Source: Arthrobacter sp. AL12 (GTDB taxonomy: Bacteria > Actinomycetota > Actinomycetes > Actinomycetales > Micrococcaceae). Taken from it: a DNA stretch of 64,000 nt. Where the stretch lies: assembly GCF_029960645.1 (NCBI RefSeq), contig NZ_JASBQY010000004.1, positions 1-64,000 of the forward strand. Direction: 5' to 3'. The translations under genes and the position numbers were made by a program. Below the pieces are notes generated by a model. It was not told the origin of the DNA, made no database searches, and was given only the letters and a program-made list of their open reading frames with translations. This document shows, one piece after another, positions 7,979 to 17,107 of the stretch (the stretch's first letter is position 1; each line of letters begins with the position of its first letter).

Positions 7979-8584
7979 CTAGGACAGCTGGCTGGAGAAT
8001 TCCTCGGCAGTCATTGGGGTGGAGAACATCGGGTAGTCATACGCGATTGCGTTGTCGTGTTCCTCAACCGATGCTGCTGCGACACAGTCACTCAGCGTGA
8101 CGACCTGGTATCCGTTCTCGTAGCCACTGCGCATGGTTGATTCGACACAGCAGTTGGTCAGGAACCCGCCCAGAACGATGGTGGTGATGCCTTTGCTGCG
8201 CAGGATGAAGTCCAAGTTTGTGCTAGCGAACGTGTCCAAACCCCGCTTGCCTTCGATGACGATGTCGCCCTCGACCGGCGCCAGTTCGTCGATGATGGCT
8301 GCACCCCAGGTTCCCTTGACGAACACGCCACCGTCCACGACCCCCTTGAGGATTCCGTACGGGTGCTTGCCGAGCTCGTTGTAGCCCTCGGCAAACGTGA
8401 TTGGTGCGTGCATTACCGTGACCCCGGCTGCACGGGCCGCCTCTACAACGCGGGCCGTGTTGGCGAGCATGTCCGTCTTTTCCATGACCGGTCGGACAGC
8501 GTCGTGCAATCCGCCACCCTCGGACGTGAAGTCGTTCTGATATTCGATGAGTACAACGGCGGTGGTGATCGGATCAAACTTCAA
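7979..8584 (-). CDS. Isochorismatase-family cysteine hydrolase
   Basis: The 201-residue length and the fold motifs fit the isochorismatase superfamily. The catalytic triad is visible as Asp18 (IEYQNDF), Lys113 (EGKRGLDTF) and Cys146 in the segment TNCCVESTMRSG. Members hydrolyse isochorismate, nicotinamide, N-carbamoyl compounds or similar amides; the specificity here is open. A Glu instead of the more usual Asp stands in VVLIEYQ. An AGGAT-type ribosome site precedes the ATG at 8584. The gene is divergent from phzF and is intact. Confidence 0.85.
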   Translation of the reverse strand: MKFDPITTAVVLIEYQNDFTSEGGGLHDAVRPVMEKTDMLANTARVVEAARAAGVTVMHAPITFAEGYNELGKHPYGILKGVVDGGVFVKGTWGAAIIDELAPVEGDIVIEGKRGLDTFASTNLDFILRSKGITTIVLGGFLTNCCVESTMRSGYENGYQVVTLSDCVAAASVEEHDNAIAYDYPMFSTPMTAEEFSSQLS

Positions 8585-8903
8585 GGCATCCTCCTGGTCG
8601 ACCGTGAACCGTCCGCGGCAATGCCGACGGTCGAGGTCAGAGTAGCTGCGGCCACTCCATAGGACAAGGGTCCGTCCCCGCCAGCCGCTGAATCCCGTGC
8701 CGGCCCTTGTCCCGTGGCTGGGGCAGTGCAGCTTTCTATACCTGCAGCGTTACCCTAACGCCAGAAAGAACAGGTGGTTACCAGGGCTGCTGCGCGTGGC
8801 CGAACAGCCCCCTGGATACTGGTGCTCCGTCGCGGTCTCGGCGCGTGGTTTGCGGACAGGATCCACATGCCGTCCAGTGACGCGCCATGGGAGGATCGGG
8901 GGT
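8585..8903. other. Intergenic region between divergent genes
   Basis: This 319-bp gap should hold promoters for the isochorismatase-like gene (leftward) and phzF (rightward). A good ribosome site, GGGAGGATCGGGGG, precedes the phzF ATG. Open frames across the gap have no recognisable coding content, and I see no clear repeat or operator. Confidence 0.5.
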
Positions 8904-9782
8904 ATGGAAAACACCCCCGAGGTCCTCCGATATGCGGCCTTTTCCACAACGCCGGACGGCGGCAATCCTGCCGCCCTGGTCCTGGATGCCCGCCATCTGG
9001 ATGAAGCCGGAATGCTGGCGGTGGCGGCCGCCGTCGGGTATGCCGAAACGGCCGTTGTGACGGAGCAGGCCGTCGACGGCGACCCGAGCCGGAGCCGGGT
9101 TCGGTATTTCTCGCCGATCGCCGAGGTGCCATTCTGTGGCCATGCGACGATTGCGCTGGCCGTTGCGCTGAGCGCCCGCGACGGGGCCGGATCCTTCACC
9201 TTCGACACCCCGGTCGTGATCGAGACAGCAGGCGAAGGCGCCGACGTCACCGCATCGTTTACCGCCGTTGAGCCGCAGGTGGCCGAATTCGACGACGCCG
9301 TCCTGGCTGAACTCCTCGGTTTGCTCGGCCTCGGGCAGCGCGATCTCGATCCGGCCTATCCGCCGCGGATCGCGTATTCGGGAAACTGGCATCCGGTGCT
9401 GGTCGTCGCCGACCGTACGCTTTTCGATTCCTTCGGCTTCGAACCGGAGGCGGTGCGCCGCCTCATGGACGTTCAGGGCTGGGCTGCGACGGTGACAACC
9501 TTGCACCGTATTGCAGAGGGTGAATTCGAGGCCCGGAATCTGTTCCCGGTGGGTGCCATCACGGAGGACCCAGCAACAGGGGCCGCCGCGGCTGCGGTCG
9601 GGGCCTACCTGCTCATCCTGGGCTTGGTCGAGCCTCCGGCGAGGGTCCTGATCCGCCAGGGACGGCACGTTGGCCGGCCGGGCTTACTCACCGTGGACAC
9701 CCCCGCTGCCGGCGGAACAGTGGTCAGCGGCACGGCCGCCCGGATCCCGAGCACTACACTGGCGAGTTCAGACGGAGGGTGA
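8904..9782 (+). CDS. PhzF family isomerase/epimerase-like protein (intact copy)
   Basis: The 292-residue product has the PhzF two-lobe plan. The general acid/base Glu48 lies in GYAETAVV, the first-lobe signature in FSPIAEVPFCGHATIA (about residues 69-84), and the second-lobe signature in TEDPATGAAAAAVGAYL. PhzF of phenazine synthesis isomerises a dihydrohydroxyanthranilate. Most relatives outside phenazine clusters have unknown substrates, and no other phenazine gene is present. The start is the ATG at 8904 with a strong ribosome site; the longer frame from 8697 lacks family similarity. It reads into the DUF2087 gene after 10 bases. A broken duplicate lies at 4143-4868. Confidence 0.85.
   Translation: MENTPEVLRYAAFSTTPDGGNPAALVLDARHLDEAGMLAVAAAVGYAETAVVTEQAVDGDPSRSRVRYFSPIAEVPFCGHATIALAVALSARDGAGSFTFDTPVVIETAGEGADVTASFTAVEPQVAEFDDAVLAELLGLLGLGQRDLDPAYPPRIAYSGNWHPVLVVADRTLFDSFGFEPEAVRRLMDVQGWAATVTTLHRIAEGEFEARNLFPVGAITEDPATGAAAAAVGAYLLILGLVEPPARVLIRQGRHVGRPGLLTVDTPAAGGTVVSGTAARIPSTTLASSDGG
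9032..9748 (+). repeat. Direct repeat, copy 2 of a 716/717-bp duplication
   Basis: This is the part of intact phzF that is duplicated at 4143-4858. It begins inside codon 43/44 of phzF and ends 34 bases before the stop codon's last base, so the duplicated unit does not respect gene boundaries. Confidence 0.85.
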
Positions 9783-9792
9783 GGAAAACGCT

Positions 9793-10317
9793 GTGACCGG
9801 AGGGACGAGGCTGGGCGGACCGCACTGGCGGCGAGTGGTGGCAGCCCTGGCCAACAAGGACGCGCGGACCGCCTACGCGCAAATCGTGCTGGGCACCAAG
9901 CTCTCCGACGTGCTTGCGGGGCTGAATGCCCGACGGCGGGACAGGGCCATCGCCGCCCTGGTTGAGTCCGGACTCGCCGAACGGAATGCTGCCAACGAAC
10001 TGGAGGCGTCTGAGACGATCTTCAGCGACCTGCTCACCCAGCAACCCCGACGGCAGGCGCAGACCGGGTTGGCTCGCTTCATGCGACTGGGCAGGATTGA
10101 GCGGTATCCAGCGAACATGGCGGAACGGCGGGAGCTTCTCGCCTGGATTGTCCGTGAAGCCATCGAGCCCGGTGAACACTTAACGGAGAAGCAAGTAAAT
10201 GAACGGCTCCTCAGTTATACCGATGACGTCGTTATGCTGCGCCGTTACTTGATTGACTTCGAACTCTTGGAACGGACGCCCTCCGGCTCGTCCTACTCAC
10301 TGCACGGCGAAGCATAG
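9793..10317 (+). CDS. DUF2087 domain protein
   Basis: The GTG at 9793, preceded by GAGGAAA, gives 174 residues. The first half is helical and resembles a winged-helix region (WRRVVAALANKDARTAYAQI, then LNARRRDRAIAALVESGL). The second half is the DUF2087 domain, with RIERYPANMAERRELLAWI, GEHLTEKQVNERLL and DDVVMLRRYLIDFELLER. DUF2087 proteins are small, probably DNA- or RNA-binding regulators; the function is not established. The 10-base gap to phzF implies cotranscription, so it may regulate or accompany the PhzF activity. Confidence 0.75.
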   Translation: MTGGTRLGGPHWRRVVAALANKDARTAYAQIVLGTKLSDVLAGLNARRRDRAIAALVESGLAERNAANELEASETIFSDLLTQQPRRQAQTGLARFMRLGRIERYPANMAERRELLAWIVREAIEPGEHLTEKQVNERLLSYTDDVVMLRRYLIDFELLERTPSGSSYSLHGEA

Positions 10318-10382
10318 GCTTGGACGTGAGAAAACGGTTCGGTCCGTCGGCCTCACACACAGGGCCCCGGGATTCCGAGCTG

Positions 10383-10688
10383 TCAGTCGGCGCCCTGGCC
10401 CTCGCGGGCCACTTCCTCCAGAATCCTGGCTGTCGGCGGAGCCGTCATCAGCTGCCCTATCACCTCCGGTTTGTCCCACACCTGGCTGCGCAGCCGCTCC
10501 AGAAAGATGGTCGCGGCGTCCTTGGTGTCGAAGTCAAGGAGCACGGCCACGCTGTTTTGGTCCTCCGTATCCCGGAACACCCTGACAGACCGCGCGCCCG
10601 AGGCTGCGCGGCCTGCGGGATCGCTGTCGAAGACTTTCTTCCATGCCTCGTAGTCCCGGACCGGATAGCTAATCTGCAGGGTGAACAT
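10383..10688 (-). CDS. Small conserved protein with a Dabb-like ferredoxin fold
   Basis: The 101-residue product from ATG 10688 has an AAGGAAAGG ribosome site. It begins FTLQISYPVRDYEAWKKVF and alternates strands and helices (SVRVFRDTEDQNSVAVLLDF, then AATIFLERL). This resembles small alpha-beta barrel proteins of the antibiotic-monooxygenase/cyclase type. No catalytic residue can be assigned. It lies alone between DUF2087 and the broken GMC gene. Earlier in-frame starts (10724) would add an unlikely Arg/Lys/Thr extension. Confidence 0.6.
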   Translation of the reverse strand: MFTLQISYPVRDYEAWKKVFDSDPAGRAASGARSVRVFRDTEDQNSVAVLLDFDTKDAATIFLERLRSQVWDKPEVIGQLMTAPPTARILEEVAREGQGAD

Positions 10689-10883
10689 CGTCGTACCTTT
10701 CCTTAGGGGGTGTGTCAGGACCACGGTAGGCCGTCCGGCGGCATCCCGGTAGGGCCGGCGAGTTCCGGGCCGCCGGTGGCGCAGCGCGCGAATTCAACAC
10801 CACTGAAATCTTGGCAACCCGCGTCCGACCTCGAAACATCACTTGAACGTGCAGATCGAGGCGCTGCGCGTATTCTGTCGGCT

Positions 10884-12199
10884 TCAGAGTCCCGCCCCGT
10901 CCCCGCGGCGCCGGGCGGCGACGTGTTCGGCGACCATGATGATGGGGATGTTGGTGTTCGCCGAAAGCGGCCCGGGAAGAATTGAGGCGTCGATGACCTA
11001 GAGACCCGGTACTCCGTAAACCCCACCGGAGGTGTCGACCACGGCGCCGGCGCGGGGGTCCGTTCCCATCGCACCCGTGCCGACGGGGTGGTGATTCGTC
11101 GCGGCGGTGGCCCTGATCCAGCCGCGGACGTCGTGATCGTCGACCACTTCCTGGCCGGTCTCGAGCCGGGGACCGCGGGTGAGCCCGGCAAGGTCAGGGT
11201 GAGCCACGGCAGCTTTCGCGGTCTGCAGGCCCTCTGCAAGTCGGTCGATGTCTACCGAGTCACGGAAGTATCCGAGATCGATGGCGGGTGCTGATACCGG
11301 ATCGAGTGTGAGCAGCCGCAGCAGTCCCCGTGAGGCCGGCTTCAGCAGCGCCGCGGCGAGCATGCGTCGGTAGCCGTCCTCAATCCGGTATGGTCCGCAC
11401 ACCATGAACTGGAGATCCGGCGGATCGGCTGCGGAACACCGGCCGCGCCCGCCACCCACCAAGACCTCGGCAACCGGTGAGTCCGCGCGGATCGTCAGAT
11501 TGGGCCGGGAGCGGACGGGATCCAGATAGGCCTGCGTGGTGCTGACGCGGAGACCCCGCACACAGTTGACCGGCAACCCTGACACACCGACGGCCCCCGG
11601 GCGTTGTGGTCCGGAATGCATGGGATCCCCACGCTCGCTATCGCGCACTCCATCGCGAGCGTGAGCTCGGAGCATTCATTGCCCCGATATCGGCGGATCG
11701 GAACCGGTCCGACCGTCCCGTGATACGGGGAGGAACCGAAATCCAGGTCATCTTCGAGGCGGAGGAAAGACGGCAGCACGTCCTTAAACCTCCATCCGGG
11801 CAGTGCCCAGCAGTCGTAGTCGGCAGGATGCCCGCCCAGGGCGAAGGTGGCATTGACGGCAGACGACCCCCCTGTCACCCGCCCCTGCGGCAGGGCGAGC
11901 CGGGGCCCGCCGGCGGCACCCGTCCCGTGAAGCCCCCAGTTGTGTGAGGCCGTGCTGGTGCCGTGGATGCCGTCAGCGAGATCGGGCGGAAGCGTGCCCG
12001 GCGGGTAGTCGGGTCCGGGTTCGAACAGCACGACCTTACGGGCTGAATCCTCGCTCAGCCGCGAAGCCAGCACGCAGCCTGCACTGCCCACACCAACGAT
12101 GGCAACGTCATACCCGTTCTTTATCTCTTGGCCTCCCTCCGCTACATCCCGGGCCGCCGGCCCGGTGCCGAGAAGGTGTTCCCTACTGCGTTGTCCCAT
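10884..12199 (-). pseudogene. GMC-family FAD oxidoreductase, broken
   Basis: The N-terminal part has the FAD motif VAIVGVGSAGCVLASRL and the GMC signature GRVTGGSSAVNATFALGG. The frame then shifts near 11597-11604, in a CCCCCGGG tract, to a second frame carrying TQAYLDPVRSRPNL and the C-terminal substrate-site region TNHHPVGTGAMG. That frame meets a TAG at 10998-11000, directly before VIDASILPGPLSANTN, the normal FAD-binding C-terminus, which runs to the TGA at 10884. The central FAD/substrate segment between SPVAEVLV and DPPDLQFMV is also missing, perhaps 120-150 residues. GMC enzymes oxidise alcohols such as choline; this copy cannot. Confidence 0.8.
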
Positions 12200-12290
12200 G
12201 CCATTCAAAGAGCAGATGGATCTTTGCTCCTGACTCCGGGGAAGCCGCGGCATCCCATCAGGACACCGTCTTTCCACACGTCCTCGCTCG

Positions 12291-12491
12291 TCACCGCAGG
12301 CGTATCGGCACTACGAAGTCGTTCAGGCCGCCGACGTCGATGCCCTTGATTTCGCCCCGGCGGACGTGGAATGCCAGCGCGGCGTTGCAACGGTCCTTGT
12401 CCGCAGGCAAGGTCGGGGCTGAGGCCGAACACGGGCAGACCATATCGCAATTGCAGTTTTCGAGGTACGTCCCGTCGATTTTCCACCGCAT
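12291..12491 (-). pseudogene. Truncated DUF1326 protein
   Basis: From ATG 12491 the product reads MRWKIDGTYLENCNCDMVC, then CPCSASAPTLPADKDRCNAAL. This is the Cys-rich N-terminus of DUF1326 proteins, which are usually around 200 residues. Here it stops after 66 residues at a TGA at 12291, right after a segment like VGGLNDFVV, and the broken GMC gene follows. In complete systems DUF1326 proteins are often encoded beside a DUF2182 membrane protein and are thought to bind metal through the CxC/CPC cysteines. The loss of two thirds of the domain suggests a remnant. Confidence 0.6.
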
Positions 12492-13004
12492 CCGAGGCTC
12501 CCTCCACACGGAATCCCCCACAATCACAGTTTCCCGCCCGGCCACAGTCGGCGTCGACAAAAAGGGGGCCGCTGTGCTGCACTGAGAAACCCCTCAACTC
12601 GGCATTCTTGCTGAGCCGTCAAGGGCCTGACGCAGTCAGAGGACGGCAAGTCGGTGACGCTCCGGCTGCCCAAGCCGCAGCTCCACTTAGCCCGGGGTAT
12701 CCACGCGATCATGCTGAAAGCCAGCAACCGGTGAAGCGAGCAGGCGACTGGATCGCAAAGGCTCGATCGTGCCGGCGCGGTGGTGGGCCGTCCTCGGCTA
12801 GGGCGGCCACGAGGACGCACACACCCGATTGCCAAGTTTGTTTGTTGGCTCACCAGCGTTTGGAAGAATGTGGACGTCTCCCGCCGAGCTGGCTCTCTGG
12901 CGGTTGGACCCCGAGGGGTCCAAGCTTTAACTTACCGGCCTGCAGCCGTCGCGGGGCGGTACCGGAGCGCCGGAGGCGGCTTGCGGAGTGCGAGGAGAAC
13001 GACG
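12492..13004. other. Gene-poor gap with a possible DUF4230 fragment
   Basis: No complete gene is visible. On the plus strand, 12615-12690 reads VKGLTQSEDGKSVTLRLPKP, which resembles a strand pair from DUF4230-type proteins, but a stop lies directly upstream and the similarity ends within 25 residues. Near the right end GAGGAG (12992-12997) is the ribosome site of the next gene. A long open frame from 12780 runs into the membrane protein, but its upstream residues look non-coding. Confidence 0.4.
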
Positions 13005-14081
13005 ATGGTTGACACGGCAGTTCCGGCTCTCAGGGCCGGCATCGGGCGGGATCTGGTAACAGAGCTGTTGGGCGTCTGGCTGCTCCTGGCGGTCTTCCTG
13101 GACGGCTGGGCACACCTGCACGTTCCCGGGCTGGAAACTTTCTTCACCCCTTGGCACGCCGCCCTGTATTCCGGCCTACTTGCTATGGCCGCGTGGACGG
13201 CCTCAGTGATCTGGAGAAACCGCCAGCCCGGTCAGCCGCTCGCCCGTGCGATACCGGCCGGCTACGGGGGCACCATTGTCGGAGTCGTCCTCTTCGCCGT
13301 TGCCGGCGTCCTGGATCTGGCGTGGCACGAGATCCTGGGCATCGAGGTCTCGCTCGACGCGCTGGTGAGCCCTACCCACCTGCTGCTCGGGTTCAGCCTC
13401 TTTCTCATTCTTGGCACCGGCGTCCGCAGTGCGCGGGCGCGGGGCCGATCGGCCGCCTTCGCTTGGACGCCGCCGACTCTGCTGGCTATCGCCCTGATGA
13501 CCGGCTTGGGCGCCTTCTTCCTCATCTACTGCTCGGCCCTTGTCCGGACGGCCCCGGCCGTCCCCTATGTCCCGACGCCGATCGGCAGTCCCGGGCACAC
13601 GCAGGCGGAGATGCCGGCGGTGATCGGAATGACCAGCTACCTGGTGACCACGGCTCTGATTATCACCCCCTTCATCTACGCCTGTTCCGGAGCCCTGTCC
13701 GGAACCCGACGGCCACCCCGGGGAATCGCCATCATGCTGGTTGCCGTCGTCGCGTGGCTGCCCCTGGCCATGTCCGGATTCCGTCCTGCCGCGGTCGCCG
13801 GAGCGGCGGGAGCCACCGTGGCCGCGGCGGTGGTGGATATAGCACTTGCCCGAAGCACCGGGAAAATGACGGGCCGCCGTCTGCCCGCGGCCTGCGCCGG
13901 ACTGGCAGCGATTATCTGGACGGGCCAGTTGGTCGGCATTGCCTTGGTATCGGGGATCGCCTGGCCCGTCTCGATGTGGCTTGGAGCCATCATGCTCAGT
14001 TCGGGTGTGGCTGCGGGCCTCGCCTACATAGGGGTCTGGAACTCCGGAAGCGTACACGCCCTGGAAACTTCGCACACGTAG
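13005..14081 (+). CDS. Polytopic membrane protein of unknown function
   Basis: The ATG at 13005 with GAGGAG nearby gives 358 residues. About ten hydrophobic segments are visible, starting LLGVWLLLAVFLDGWAHL and ending WLGAIMLSSGVAAGLAYIGVW. His residues recur at membrane faces (DGWAHLHV, TPWHAALY, DLAWHEILGIE, SPTHLLLG), which suggests metal or haem binding, although no named domain is recognised. It follows the DUF1326 fragment, and such fragments often neighbour metal-related membrane proteins, so a copper or haem role is a guess. No partner gene follows. Confidence 0.7.
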   Translation: MVDTAVPALRAGIGRDLVTELLGVWLLLAVFLDGWAHLHVPGLETFFTPWHAALYSGLLAMAAWTASVIWRNRQPGQPLARAIPAGYGGTIVGVVLFAVAGVLDLAWHEILGIEVSLDALVSPTHLLLGFSLFLILGTGVRSARARGRSAAFAWTPPTLLAIALMTGLGAFFLIYCSALVRTAPAVPYVPTPIGSPGHTQAEMPAVIGMTSYLVTTALIITPFIYACSGALSGTRRPPRGIAIMLVAVVAWLPLAMSGFRPAAVAGAAGATVAAAVVDIALARSTGKMTGRRLPAACAGLAAIIWTGQLVGIALVSGIAWPVSMWLGAIMLSSGVAAGLAYIGVWNSGSVHALETSHT

Positions 14082-14310
14082 CGGGCTCACAATGATGAGG
14101 ATGGCGGGTCCGGGGAATCGTCGCGGGAGAAGCGACGCGCAGCCACTGTCGCGGCCGTGTTCGCCGTCGCGCCGGCGATGCCAGCTCGAAGGAATGACCG
14201 GAGGTCGGTCCAAGTAGGGCGAACGGAGAGTCTCCACTTGCCGCCCGCAATTCACTGCCGCGCGAACGAAGACTGCCGAGCAGGCTTCGGCGCCATAAAC
14301 CCGCACGCAT

Positions 14311-14982
14311 CTAGACGATGTCCAAGATCAGCGGCATATGGTCGCTATGCACCAACCAGTCTTCGGATCCCCCTATTCGGAGATCGGCCGGGAGTCCGTC
14401 GCTCAGGAATGCGAAGTCAATGTGATGCCCGAAACGGAGGTTCCGGGTGTGAAAGTAAGTTTTCGTTGGCTCCGCCCCTTGGTCGTTCACCGCGTCGCGG
14501 TGGTAGACGCTGCTGAGTCCAAGCCCGCCAAGCTTTTCGACCAGCATGCTGTGGTTCCTCCCCGGGTGATGCCTATCCCAGACCGTGTTGCTGTTGAAGT
14601 CCCCCATGAGCAAGGCGTTGCCGCCGGCAAGGAAGCCAGCGTGGCGGTCGACTATCCCATGAGTCACGCGAACATACCTTAGTTCTCGATTCAACTGATG
14701 CGCCCAAAGGGCAATGACATTGAGGCCGTCGATCGAAAAGGGAAGATGCCAAGGCAAATTGGGATCCGCATGTTCTGAAACTTTGTAGCGAGCGTCGGCG
14801 AAACCAATAACGCCGAGACCTTTGTTCAGATTGCTGCCGGTCCATGCCGCGAACGGTCGCTCGGCCGCGGAAATGTCTTTCTTGGCAACCTCTTGGAGAA
14901 TGACGACGTCGGGCTGCAGCGCCTCGATCAGGTGCCGTTTCTTGTTGTACGCCATAGAGCAGTTCCACGAGACGATTCGCAC
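14311..14982 (-). CDS. Endonuclease/exonuclease/phosphatase (EEP) family protein
   Basis: The 223-residue product is a compact EEP domain. Metal and active-site motifs are in order: SWNCS near residue 5, the Mg-binding Glu in VILQEVAK, LLMGDFNSNT in the middle, and the terminal SDHMPLIL. Family members cut phosphodiester bonds in DNA, RNA or small molecules. With no signal peptide or extra domain the substrate cannot be named. It has no operon partner and lies between the accessory region and the nrd operon. Confidence 0.8.
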   Translation of the reverse strand: MRIVSWNCSMAYNKKRHLIEALQPDVVILQEVAKKDISAAERPFAAWTGSNLNKGLGVIGFADARYKVSEHADPNLPWHLPFSIDGLNVIALWAHQLNRELRYVRVTHGIVDRHAGFLAGGNALLMGDFNSNTVWDRHHPGRNHSMLVEKLGGLGLSSVYHRDAVNDQGAEPTKTYFHTRNLRFGHHIDFAFLSDGLPADLRIGGSEDWLVHSDHMPLILDIV

Positions 14983-15338
14983 TGGGTCCCTTTGCTCGGC
15001 GAAGATGCTGATGGCACCTTATCGACGCCATTCATCGCTGGTTGTTGTCACCTAATGCCGGTCGGGGTCCGAGAGTTCCTGCCCCTACGAGGAACCGCTC
15101 ATTGGCGTCCAGGCCACGGAGTTTTTCGGTCCTATTAGGAGCCGCTACAAGGTGGGTTTACTTCGTGTCGACGGAAATGCGTCCTAACTGCTGAGTCAAT
15201 CTGACGCCGCAGTGCTCCAAGGCACTCCGGCGCGAAACGGCCCCGCACGCGTTTGCGCACGGGGCCGTTCAAGTCAATCGAAGTCCGGGCCCCGCCAAAC
15301 CCAAGCCGAGACAGAAGGGCAGCAGAAGGCGAAGGAGG
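14983..15338. other. Intergenic region between the EEP gene and nrdF
   Basis: This 356-bp gap has the EEP promoter on its left side and the nrdF terminator hairpin at 15236-15269. Apart from that hairpin I see no gene-like frame or repeat. Confidence 0.5.
15236..15269 (-). terminator. Strong hairpin downstream of nrdF
   Basis: AACGGCCCCG (15236-15245) pairs with CGGGGCCGTT (15260-15269), closing a 14-nt loop that itself contains the near-palindrome CGCGTTTGCG. It lies 70 bases past the nrdF stop in the direction of transcription, fitting an end-of-operon terminator, though the T-run is weak. Confidence 0.7.
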
Positions 15339-16490
<1,152 letters not shown>

Positions 16491-17107
16491 GCCCTTCTTG
16501 GCTTCGGAAAGAGCCTTGCGGGATTCCTCGCTCATCGTATGGCCAAAGCTCGGGTGGTCTGCGCCGAACTTGCCGAAGTTCGGGTTGTCCGCACCGGAAT
16601 TCGTGCCTTTACGATCCGTTTCCCACTTCCTCCGCTGTTCGGCACTGTGTTTTCCTCCGAAGAACGGATTAGCAGCGCCAGGACGGCTCAGTCCCTTCCG
16701 TCCAGTATTGCGGATGCGTGCGGCTCCCCGCATCTCCTCCGTCCACACCACCCCCGAGGGACCAAGACCACCCTCAGAGAGGTTTAGGAGGCGGTCCCCC
16801 TCGCGTCGCAGGTAACTGATCCACTCGATCTCGGCCTGCCCCAGTTCGGGCAACCCCTCAATCCAGTCCAACTCATCTGCGATGACGTCCGCCGGGTCAT
16901 ACTTCCGAAGCCAATCGTAGAAGGGTGTTTTGCGCCCCTCTGCAGCGACTCGGAGGTGCTGATGGAAACGACGACTGGCCGTCTTGGTGGTGATACCGAC
17001 GTAGCGGTACTCGAACTCCCGCCGAAGCCGGATGCCGTAGACCAAGCCGCCCACCGCCGTCGTCGTTCCCATCTTTTCATCCCCTAATGAAAATCAACCG
17101 ATATCGG

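Noticed and set aside
8904..10317. Phenazine biosynthesis locus
   Set aside because: Only a PhzF homologue is present. No phzA-E or phzG genes are near, and most PhzF relatives are unrelated to phenazines.
12780..13004. Upstream extension of the membrane protein frame
   Set aside because: The residues before the ATG at 13005 are Arg/Pro-rich and unlike the rest; GAGGAG marks the ATG as the start.
1..14100. Genomic island with integrase, prophage or IS element
   Set aside because: Broken genes and a duplication suggested one, but no transposase, integrase, terminal inverted repeats or attachment site could be found.
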